Shown: piece by piece, positions 1-3,433 of the stretch
Layout of the letters: each line of letters begins with the position of its first letter
Numbering within the stretch: the first letter of the stretch is position 1
NCBI GenBank assembly: GCA_903850725.1
Contig: CAINMG010000055.1
Location: 1-6,437 of the forward strand
Direction: 5' to 3'
Source of the DNA: Candidatus Staskawiczbacteria bacterium
Lineage (GTDB): Bacteria > Patescibacteriota > Minisyncoccia > Minisyncoccales > Staskawiczbacteraceae
DNA: 6,437 nt
Notes under the pieces: generated by a model
The model's input: the letters and a program-made list of their open reading frames with translations, nothing else
What the model was told of the DNA's origin: nothing
Databases searched by the model: none
Position numbers and translations under genes: made by a program

Positions 1-75
1 ACCACGAATTGCCGACAATGCTACATCGGACTTCTGCTTTGAGGTAAAAACTTTTTTCATGTTTTTTGATTTCAT
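1..75 (-). CDS. N-terminus of an IS3-type transposase OrfA (partial)
   Basis: The minus strand gives 25 codons open to the window edge, beginning MKSKNMKKVFTSKQK and continuing SDVALSAIRG. The pattern K-x-F-(S/T)-x-x-Q-K-x-x-V-A-L-x-A-I-R-G is typical of the first helix of IS3/IS911-family OrfA helix-turn-helix proteins, which bind the IS ends and supply the N-terminal part of the OrfAB transposase. Two in-frame ATGs are possible, at 75 and at 60. A TATAAT box at 74-79 overlaps the first, so if that box is the -10 element the real start is the ATG at 58-60. No Shine-Dalgarno sequence is seen for either. Only the first part of the helix-turn-helix is visible, so the family call rests on a short match. 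Confidence 0.5.
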   Translation of the reverse strand, partial: MKSKNMKKVFTSKQKSDVALSAIRG

Positions 76-123
76 TATACTCTAATTTTCTATCTTATGC
101 ACCTGTTCAGTTTTCGCAGTCCA
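1..123 (-). mobile_element. Edge of an IS3-like insertion sequence (partial, runs off the window)
   Basis: Positions 1-75 read on the minus strand as the start of a transposase-like OrfA. Upstream of it, at about 102-123 on the minus strand, lies a TG-starting stretch (TGGACTGCGAAAACTGAACA) placed where an IS3-family terminal inverted repeat would be. The AT-rich segment ends near position 123, and a GC-richer coding remnant of different character begins. The other end of the element lies outside the window, so neither the paired inverted repeat nor a target duplication can be tested. The boundary is an inference from composition and gene position. Confidence 0.4.
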
Positions 124-346
124 CCATAAACTTCAGTCAACCAAGGAGGGTGCTTTTGTCGAGACGCAACAAGGGATTATGTTGATTGGTCCCAACCCAA
201 TAGGCTCCACTGTATGGGCATTGGCACGCAAAGGGGGTGGCTCAACAATTTGGGAGGCGAGAGATATTGCGAGGATTACAATACGCATTATTCCTCCTGA
301 TGATCCTGGTTGGCCAGCTATGGCCAAGAAGTTTCTGACGGAGTAA
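122..346 (+). pseudogene. 3' remnant of an unrecognised gene, probably truncated by the adjacent IS
   Basis: The plus strand is open from position 86 to a TAA at 344-346 with no ATG, GTG or TTG start before 179. From 122 it reads VHHKLQSTKEGAFVETQQGI and ends PDDPGWPAMAKKFLTE. The part upstream of about 124 would be IS sequence, so this looks like the C-terminal end of a gene whose 5' part was displaced. A shorter intact version is possible: ATG at 179-181 would give a 55-residue protein. The segment is visibly more GC-rich than the rest of the window, which suggests foreign origin. A plus-strand terminator follows at 385-420 and supports this orientation. I do not recognise the family. The minus-strand frame over the same bases looks like a shadow. 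Confidence 0.4.
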
Positions 347-384
347 TCCTCTGTTATGGAAGATGGAGGCGATGTCTAGAGTTG

Positions 385-420
385 GCCCGGACGAACTAGT
401 GTCGTCTCGGGCTTTTCTTT
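385..420 (+). terminator. Rho-independent terminator after the gene remnant
   Basis: GCCCG (385-389) pairs with CGGGC (408-412), and GACGA (390-394) pairs with TCGTC (402-406), leaving one bulged T at 407 and a 7-nt loop. TTTTCTTTT follows directly. The minus strand has no T-run after the hairpin, so it acts on plus-strand transcripts, most likely those of the 122-346 remnant. Confidence 0.75.
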
Positions 421-436
421 TGCATTTTTTTTAATT

Positions 437-519
437 GTCATCCCCGACTTGATCGGGGATCCAGAGCAAAACATAAGTTCGTGGTAATGCTCTAGATTCT
501 CAATCGAGTTGGGAATGAC
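437..519. repeat. 83-bp composite inverted-repeat element with GTCAT...ATGAC ends
   Basis: Two arms of about 31 bp (437-467 and 489-519) are imperfect inverted copies of each other, beginning GTCAT and ending ATGAC, around a 21-nt spacer. Each arm is itself a hairpin: ATCCCCGA/TCGGGGAT in the left arm and ATTCTCAA/TTGGGAAT in the right. The differences between arms are transitions that largely keep G-U pairing. No protein is encoded. The form resembles small non-autonomous palindromic repeats. A single-arm relative lies at 1434-1460. Confidence 0.65.
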
Positions 520-522
520 GAC

Positions 523-558
523 AATACCTTGTCAGTGCGGTCGCATTCACAAGGTATT
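523..558. repeat. 36-bp palindrome
   Basis: AATACCTTGT (523-532) is the exact reverse complement of 549-558. After one C/C mismatch (533/548) the pairing resumes through 534-539 and 542-547, with one G-T wobble, to a central GT. The whole is a near-continuous 16-bp stem. It has only TTTT on the plus-strand side and no T-run on the minus side, so it is not a convincing terminator. It sits between the 437-519 repeat and the terminator of the minus-strand operon. Confidence 0.6.
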
Positions 559-567
559 TTGATGCAC

Positions 568-591
568 AAAAAAAATCGGGTAGGTGCCCAA
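568..591 (-). terminator. Terminator of the ORF6N / small-protein operon
   Basis: On the minus strand TTGGG (591-587) pairs with CCCGA (580-576), one pair being T-G, around a 6-nt loop. Eight T's follow (575-568). The stem begins 4 nt after the stop codon of the small protein. The stem is short but the T-run is strong. The T-run and following bases match those of the terminator at 1405-1428. Confidence 0.6.
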
Positions 592-595
592 AGTT

Positions 596-790
596 TTATT
601 TTTTATGGTCGTGGATTTTAGGTTGTTTTTTGTTGAGAACATCTATCAGGCTTCCTAACTCTTCTAAGTTATCAATAACTCTGTGCGATTGACAAACTAT
701 GCATCCAAAATCAAAATCTTTGCATTTTTTACCAAAATCTTTTTCAACTTGTTTTCGCAATTTTTTTGCTATATCCTTATATTTATTCAT
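596..790 (-). CDS. Small hypothetical protein with a C-x6-C-x2-C-x2-H motif (64 aa)
   Basis: I do not recognise a named family. The N-terminal 20 residues are Lys-rich and probably helical (MNKYKDIAKKLRKQVEKDFG). Cys23, Cys30, Cys33 and His36 follow, spaced C-x6-C-x2-C-x2-H, which could hold a metal ion. Then comes an acidic, probably helical segment (about 37-52) and a basic His/Lys tail. The ATG at 788-790 lies 4 nt after the TAA of the ORF6N gene, so the two are almost certainly cotranscribed. A terminator begins right after its own TAA. There is no clear Shine-Dalgarno sequence, and translation is probably coupled to the upstream gene. Tight linkage suggests a shared role with the ORF6N protein, but that is inference only. 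Confidence 0.7.
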   Translation of the reverse strand: MNKYKDIAKKLRKQVEKDFGKKCKDFDFGCIVCQSHRVIDNLEELGSLIDVLNKKQPKIHDHKK

Positions 791-794
791 AAAA

Positions 795-1325
795 TTATTT
801 AACTTTAAATCCTATTTCAGTTTTAGCTTTTAGTTCATATTTTTCGTCTAAAAGCAAAAGATTGAGTGTTGTGAAAATCTTTTTAATTTTTTCGTCGTGG
901 CTTCCATATTTTTTCTCAAGTTCCATTATTTTTCTTTGTAGTGCATCATTAGTTGATAAAAGTTCTCTTATTTTTATAAAGGTTCTGATAATTTGGATAT
1001 TTACATTGATGGCTCTAGCACTATTTAAAATTCCTGAAAGCATTGCCACTCCTCCTTCCGTAAAAGCATAGGGTTCATATCGCATACCTCCCCAACTTGA
1101 GGTTGAAATTTGCAACCTCAAGTTTTTAAACTCATCTTTACTTAATTTAAACATAAAATCTTCAGGAAATCGTTTTAAATTTCTTTTTACTGATGCATTT
1201 AAATCTTTTGTCTTAACGCCATAAAGCTCGGCTAAATCGCGATCTAACATAACTTTTCTGTTACGGATAATATAAATTTTATTAACTATTCTTTCGCTTG
1301 GAATTATAATTGAATTTTCTAACAT
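795..1325 (-). CDS. ORF6N-domain (KilA-N-related) DNA-binding protein (176 aa)
   Basis: Residues about 10-100 match the ORF6N domain, a DNA-binding module first known from phages and related to KilA-N. They include VMLDRDLAELYGVKTKDLN (25-43), NLKRFPEDFMFKLSKDEF (49-66), W78-GG-x-R-Y and YAFTEGGVAMLSGILNS (86-102). The C-terminal half, about 110-165, is helical and could form a coiled coil for oligomerisation. It ends with the family-like IGFKVK. Such proteins are common as single genes in CPR and other genomes and are thought to be transcription regulators or phage remnants; their targets are unknown. The start at 1325 is preceded by a good -10 box (1356-1361) overlapped by a palindrome (1338-1358), which suggests autoregulation. 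The small Cys protein gene follows after 4 nt. The gene is full length, with no frameshift. Confidence 0.9.
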   Translation of the reverse strand: MLENSIIIPSERIVNKIYIIRNRKVMLDRDLAELYGVKTKDLNASVKRNLKRFPEDFMFKLSKDEFKNLRLQISTSSWGGMRYEPYAFTEGGVAMLSGILNSARAINVNIQIIRTFIKIRELLSTNDALQRKIMELEKKYGSHDEKIKKIFTTLNLLLLDEKYELKAKTEIGFKVK

Positions 1326-1337
1326 ATATTTTTAAAT

Positions 1338-1358
1338 AATTGGCTTATCAAGCTAATT
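1338..1358. promoter_or_regulatory. 21-bp palindrome over the ORF6N promoter, operator candidate
   Basis: AATT-G-GCTT (1338-1346) and AAGC-T-AATT (1350-1358) form an inverted repeat with one G/T position and a 3-bp centre. It overlaps the -10 box (1356-1361) and covers the expected transcription start. A bound dimer there would block transcription. The ORF6N protein itself is the obvious candidate ligand, but nothing in the sequence proves it. Confidence 0.4.
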
Positions 1359-1385
1359 ATAATCCAAAAATTTAAGAAAATGCAA
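1356..1385 (-). promoter_or_regulatory. Promoter of the ORF6N operon
   Basis: On the minus strand the -10 box is TATAAT (1361-1356). An 18-nt spacer separates it from a weak -35 box TTGCAT (1385-1380). It lies downstream of the terminator at 1405-1428, so it starts a new unit. The -10 match is perfect and the -35 is poor. Confidence 0.5.
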
Positions 1386-1404
1386 TAGTACGTATTATTT
1401 GCAC

Positions 1405-1428
1405 AAAAAAATCGGGGTTTAACCTCGA
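1405..1428 (-). terminator. Terminator of the rpsO-NYN operon
   Basis: On the minus strand TCGAGG (1428-1423) pairs with CCCCGA (1417-1412) with one A/C mismatch around a TTAAA loop, followed by seven T's (1411-1405). It lies about 40 nt after the NYN stop, with a repeat hairpin (1434-1460) in between that may add to the effect. Confidence 0.65.
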
Positions 1429-1433
1429 CTTTT

Positions 1434-1460
1434 CTGGATTCCCGCTTTCGCGGGAATGAC
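1434..1460 (-). repeat. Single-arm copy of the GTCAT...ATCCAG hairpin repeat
   Basis: The minus strand begins GTCATTCCCGC and ends GCGGGAATCCAG. It folds into a perfect 8-bp stem (1438-1445 with 1450-1457) capped by GAAA. The left arm of the 437-519 element has the same GTCAT start and ATCCAG end with a different stem sequence, so they belong to one family. It begins 7 nt after the NYN stop codon and probably also stabilises the 3' end of that mRNA. Confidence 0.65.
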
Positions 1461-1467
1461 ACTAAAA

Positions 1468-1965
1468 TTACTTTAATAGGAATTTTGCTAATCCTTGGTC
1501 CATATCAATAAATTCGTCCGCTACTTCTTTAAGCTTTCCTGAAGTTGTTCTGCCAAAAGCCATTACTTCTACTCTTTTGCCTTGGTTTTTTAAATATTCT
1601 ACAAGAGCAATAAAATCTCCATCTCCTGAAACTAAAACAATCACATCAAGCGATGGGGCGGTTCTAATAGCATCAATTACAATACCCACATCCCAATCTG
1701 CTTTTTTAGCTCCACCATACCATTCTTGTAAATCTCTTACTCTTGTTTCAATACCAATTTTACTTAATGCATCAAAAAATGGCGCTTCTTCGCCAGTTTT
1801 TGTACGCACTACATAACCAAAAGCTCTTATAAACTTTCTACCAGAAACTGCTTGTTTTAAAACTTCTGCAAAGTTGACCCTTGCTTTGTGTAAATGTTTT
1901 GCTGAGTGATAAAGGTTTTGAACATCTATTAATACTTCTACTCTTTGCTCTTTTGGTTTTTGCAT
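1468..1965 (-). CDS. NYN-domain protein, LabA/DUF88-like putative ribonuclease (165 aa)
   Basis: This is a PIN-like NYN fold. VEVLIDVQNLYH (9-20) carries the first acidic residue Asp14 and the family Asn17. ADWDVGIVIDAI (89-100) supplies Asp92. VLVSGDGDFIALVEYLKNQG (110-129) supplies Asp115 and Asp117, and RVEVMAFGRTTSGKL (131-145) is the last strand and loop. These acidic residues form the metal-binding site of NYN/PIN nucleases, which cut RNA; LabA-type proteins mostly lack a defined substrate. The protein is one domain, near the usual length for stand-alone members. The ATG at 1963-1965 follows the rpsO TAA after only 2 nt, without a Shine-Dalgarno sequence, so it is probably translated by coupling from rpsO. 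The family call is strong; RNase activity is inferred. Confidence 0.9.
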   Translation of the reverse strand: MQKPKEQRVEVLIDVQNLYHSAKHLHKARVNFAEVLKQAVSGRKFIRAFGYVVRTKTGEEAPFFDALSKIGIETRVRDLQEWYGGAKKADWDVGIVIDAIRTAPSLDVIVLVSGDGDFIALVEYLKNQGKRVEVMAFGRTTSGKLKEVADEFIDMDQGLAKFLLK

Positions 1966-1967
1966 AA

Positions 1968-2237
1968 TTATTTTTTAAGACCAATTTTTTTGATAATAGC
2001 TAAATATCTTTTTTCGTTTTCTTTTTTAAGGTAAGCTAAAAGCTTTTTTCTTTTGATAACCATTCTTACCAAACCTCTTTTTGAGTGCTCGTCTTTTTTA
2101 TGTTTTTTTAAATGCAAAACCAATTTGTCTATTTCTTTTGTCAACAAACCAATTTGCACATCAGCAGAGCCTGTGTCTTTATCATTTATGTTGTGTTCTT
2201 TGATAACCTTTTCTTTTGTTTTTTTATCTAATACCAT
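1968..2237 (-). CDS. rpsO: 30S ribosomal protein S15
   Basis: The 89 residues are the standard length of bacterial S15, a primary binder of the 16S rRNA central domain. Characteristic segments are DTGSADVQIGLLTKEIDKL (21-39), where the GS and Q residues contact rRNA, then HLKKHKKDEHSKRGLVRMV (42-60), and KRKKLLAYLKKENEKRYLAII (62-82), the four-helix pattern of the family. The ATG at 2235-2237 lies about 22 nt from the predicted transcription start. There is no clear Shine-Dalgarno sequence and no room for the folded leader used for S15 autocontrol in some bacteria. The gene is promoter-proximal in a two-gene operon with a NYN protein. In many bacteria the partner in this position is pnp. Confidence 0.98.
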   Translation of the reverse strand: MVLDKKTKEKVIKEHNINDKDTGSADVQIGLLTKEIDKLVLHLKKHKKDEHSKRGLVRMVIKRKKLLAYLKKENEKRYLAIIKKIGLKK

Positions 2238-2266
2238 ATATTTTTTATTAAATTTATAATATAGCC

Positions 2267-2295
2267 ATTATATTATACTTTTTTGATTTTGTAAA
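2267..2295 (-). promoter_or_regulatory. Strong sigma-70-type promoter of rpsO
   Basis: On the minus strand TTTACA (2295-2290) and TATAAT (2272-2267) are separated by exactly 17 nt. A second overlapping TATAAT lies at 2277-2272. The predicted start is near 2260, giving a leader of about 22 nt. Confidence 0.8.
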
Positions 2296-2316
2296 GCTTC
2301 TGGAGACGTTTTACAT

Positions 2317-2339
2317 AAAAAAAGGACCACTTGAGGTCC
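2317..2339 (-). terminator. Terminator after the Cys-rich gene
   Basis: On the minus strand GGACC (2339-2335) and GGTCC (2328-2324) form a perfect 5-bp stem with a 6-nt loop, followed by seven T's (2323-2317). It closes the minus-strand unit that begins at the tRNA-Arg promoter and insulates it from the rpsO promoter. Confidence 0.8.
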
Positions 2340-2367
2340 CATGCGGGTAGCGTAAAGGGGGGTGGCA

Positions 2368-2670
2368 TTAGCTGGGGATGTTCTCCAATATTAATTGAAA
2401 AAAACTTTTCGTTTTAACGGATTCCTGCTCAGAGACATCATCATTCTGATGGTTTAATCCTTTTAACACACAGGAAATCACAGGTTCTTTTATTTCAGTA
2501 AGGAATAGAGTGGGGGTGCCATTGGTTTTGAAGGTAATTGCCGCGACTTTTTTTTCGCAACAAACAAGTGTTACTTGGCAATTTAATGATGGAAAAAATG
2601 GAGAAACATCGCATGGAACAGATTTTTTTGTCTGGCATTTATTGCAGTCGCATTGAGATATTTCGCACAT
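2368..2670 (-). CDS. Cys-rich hypothetical protein (100 aa)
   Basis: I do not recognise a family. The start is placed at the ATG at 2668-2670 because AAGGA (2683-2679) lies 8 nt upstream; a longer frame from 2703 would reach almost to the tRNA-Lys gene and has no such signal. The protein has nine Cys in 100 residues, at 2, 7, 9, 12, 20, 31, 37, 38 and 67. The N-terminal C-x4-C-x-C-x2-C group resembles a metal-binding site. The rest looks like short beta strands (CQVTLVCCEKKVAAITFKT) and an acidic linker before a hydrophobic C-terminus (FFQLILENIPS). There is no signal peptide or membrane helix, so it is probably cytoplasmic. It lies 42 nt downstream of tRNA-Lys on the same strand and is followed by a good terminator, so it is probably expressed from the tRNA transcript. 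Confidence 0.65.
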   Translation of the reverse strand: MCEISQCDCNKCQTKKSVPCDVSPFFPSLNCQVTLVCCEKKVAAITFKTNGTPTLFLTEIKEPVISCVLKGLNHQNDDVSEQESVKTKSFFQLILENIPS

Positions 2671-2712
2671 TGATATTTTCCTTAAAAGAGTTAGAAATAG
2701 CAAGGTTACTTG

Positions 2713-2785
2713 TGCCCCCGCTGGGAATTGAACCCAGAACCTTATCCTTAAGAGGGATCTGCTCTGCCAATTGAGCTACAGGGGC
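2713..2785 (-). tRNA. tRNA-Lys(CTT)
   Basis: The 73-nt cloverleaf has acceptor GCCCCTG/CGGGGGC with one T-G pair and discriminator A, and D-stem GCTC/GAGC. Its anticodon loop CTCTTAA holds CTT after T33 (reads AAG), with a G/A mismatch at the top of the anticodon stem (27-43). The variable loop has 5 nt and the T-arm is CTGGG-TTCAATT-CCCAG. The CCA tail is not encoded (next bases CAA). It lies 26 nt downstream of the pilin stop codon. Confidence 0.95.
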
Positions 2786-2788
2786 AAA

Positions 2789-2803
2789 CTGCCTTTATGG
2801 CAG
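2789..2803 (-). other. Small hairpin between the pilin gene and tRNA-Lys
   Basis: CTGCC and GGCAG form a perfect 5-bp stem with a 5-nt loop, followed on the minus strand by only TTT before the tRNA begins. It may mark the mRNA 3' end or a processing site. The T-run is too short for a confident terminator call. Confidence 0.35.
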
Positions 2804-2811
2804 ATTGAATT

Positions 2812-3249
2812 TTACGGCAAGCTATACCAATTCACTCCACTTGGTGGCGTATATCCAATTAATTCAAGTAGAGCATTGACTATTAACCAAGATCCAAAAA
2901 CTAAAATCATTCCTATGATCGCTGAGTATACCATTTTTCTGCCAGTTCCTGCAAGGCTTGGGTTGCCAGCTGAGATCATCATAAACACTGCTCCAACTAT
3001 TATCATGATTGTTGCTAGTGTAGTAGCAATATATTTTACAAGAAAATCATAAATTCTAGCGAGCATGACAAAAAAGAAACTTATATTGCATGGGCAAGTT
3101 GGCATGCCGTTTGAGTCTTTTGAGACCCCACAAGGTACGATTCCGGTTGCTTTGGGGTCAACCGTGCATTCATTTTCCGCTAAAACTGTATTAGAAAATA
3201 TAAACAATAATGTTAATGATACTAAAAATATTAAAAAGATTTTTTTCAT
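2812..3249 (-). CDS. Type IV secretion-type pilin, CPR family (145 aa)
   Basis: The start at 3247-3249 opens with a signal peptide: MKK, a hydrophobic core (IFLIFLVSLTLLFIFS) and a cleavage motif VLA before Glu25. The mature part has a Cys-containing segment (Cys28, Cys40, Cys52, Cys54; IVPCG ... TCPCN) and two membrane helices at about 64-93 and 107-130, joined by a short loop SAGNPSLAGTGRK. Two helices around a small polar loop are the VirB2/TrbC-like layout, and the GIVPCG plus paired-Cys pattern is typical of short pilins in CPR genomes. In such families the subunits sit in the inner membrane or build pili or secretion channels; partner and substrate are unknown here. Longer frames from 3330 overlap tRNA-Arg and are rejected. 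It lies between tRNA-Arg and tRNA-Lys on the same strand, with no other T4SS gene in view. Confidence 0.8.
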   Translation of the reverse strand: MKKIFLIFLVSLTLLFIFSNTVLAENECTVDPKATGIVPCGVSKDSNGMPTCPCNISFFFVMLARIYDFLVKYIATTLATIMIIVGAVFMMISAGNPSLAGTGRKMVYSAIIGMILVFGSWLIVNALLELIGYTPPSGVNWYSLP

Positions 3250-3280
3250 AATTTTAAAGATTAAAATTAATAATATGTTT

Positions 3281-3301
3281 ACACTGAGCGAGTCGAAGTG
3301 T
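3281..3301. repeat. 21-bp hairpin mini-repeat abutting tRNA-Arg
   Basis: ACACT (3281-3285) and AGTGT (3297-3301) flank a GAGCGAGTCGA centre. The last base coincides with the tRNA discriminator. The centre is nearly the same as that of the repeat inside cca (3527-3547) while the arms differ but still pair. This belongs to the class of short palindromic repeats that read as SEVEG when translated. Confidence 0.65.
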
Positions 3302-3372
3302 GCCCTCGGCAGGACTCGAACCCACAACAACTGGTTCGAAGCCAGTTATGATATCCATTTCACCACGAGGGC
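3301..3372 (-). tRNA. tRNA-Arg(TCG)
   Basis: The 72-nt cloverleaf has acceptor GCCCTCG/CGAGGGC with discriminator A, D-stem GTGA/TCAT with one G-T pair, and anticodon stem ACTGG/CCAGT. Its loop CTTCGAA holds TCG (reads CGA), and the T-arm is GTGGG-TTCGAGT-CCTGC. The CCA tail is not encoded. It is the first gene after a strong minus-strand promoter. Confidence 0.96.
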
Positions 3373-3383
3373 ATTATTTAATT

Positions 3384-3412
3384 ATCATACCTAAAAATTT
3401 GAAATAAATCAA
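3384..3412 (-). promoter_or_regulatory. Promoter of the tRNA-Arg / pilin / tRNA-Lys unit
   Basis: On the minus strand TTGATT (3412-3407) and TATGAT (3389-3384) are 17 nt apart. The expected start is a few bases before the tRNA 5' end at 3372. No other convincing promoter is seen before the terminator at 2317-2339. Confidence 0.7.
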
Positions 3413-3427
3413 TTTTTGGAGTAGAGT
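3399..3427 (+). promoter_or_regulatory. Candidate promoter of cca, overlapping the divergent tRNA promoter
   Basis: TTGAAA (3399-3404) and TAGAGT (3422-3427) are 17 nt apart. The expected start falls at or very near the ATG at 3434, which would make the message leaderless. GGAG at 3418-3421, 12 nt before the ATG, is the competing reading as a Shine-Dalgarno site. Its -35 region overlaps that of the minus-strand tRNA promoter. Confidence 0.4.
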
Positions 3428-3433
3428 AAAGCT

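Noticed and set aside
133..327. Minus-strand 64-residue frame over the IS-adjacent remnant
   Set aside because: It has no ribosome-binding site, and the plus frame over the same bases has a matching terminator and more protein-like sequence.
2671..2703. Longer start for the Cys-rich protein at 2703
   Set aside because: The ATG at 2670 has AAGGA at 8-nt spacing; the upstream ATG has no such signal and lies 9 nt from the tRNA end.
2713..2785. Reading the Lys tRNA as tRNA-Leu(TAA)
   Set aside because: TAA appears in the loop only if the stem is shifted out of pairing, and the short variable loop excludes tRNA-Leu.
3250..3330. Longer pilin start at 3330
   Set aside because: It would overlap tRNA-Arg and place 27 extra residues before a clear signal peptide that starts at the ATG at 3249.
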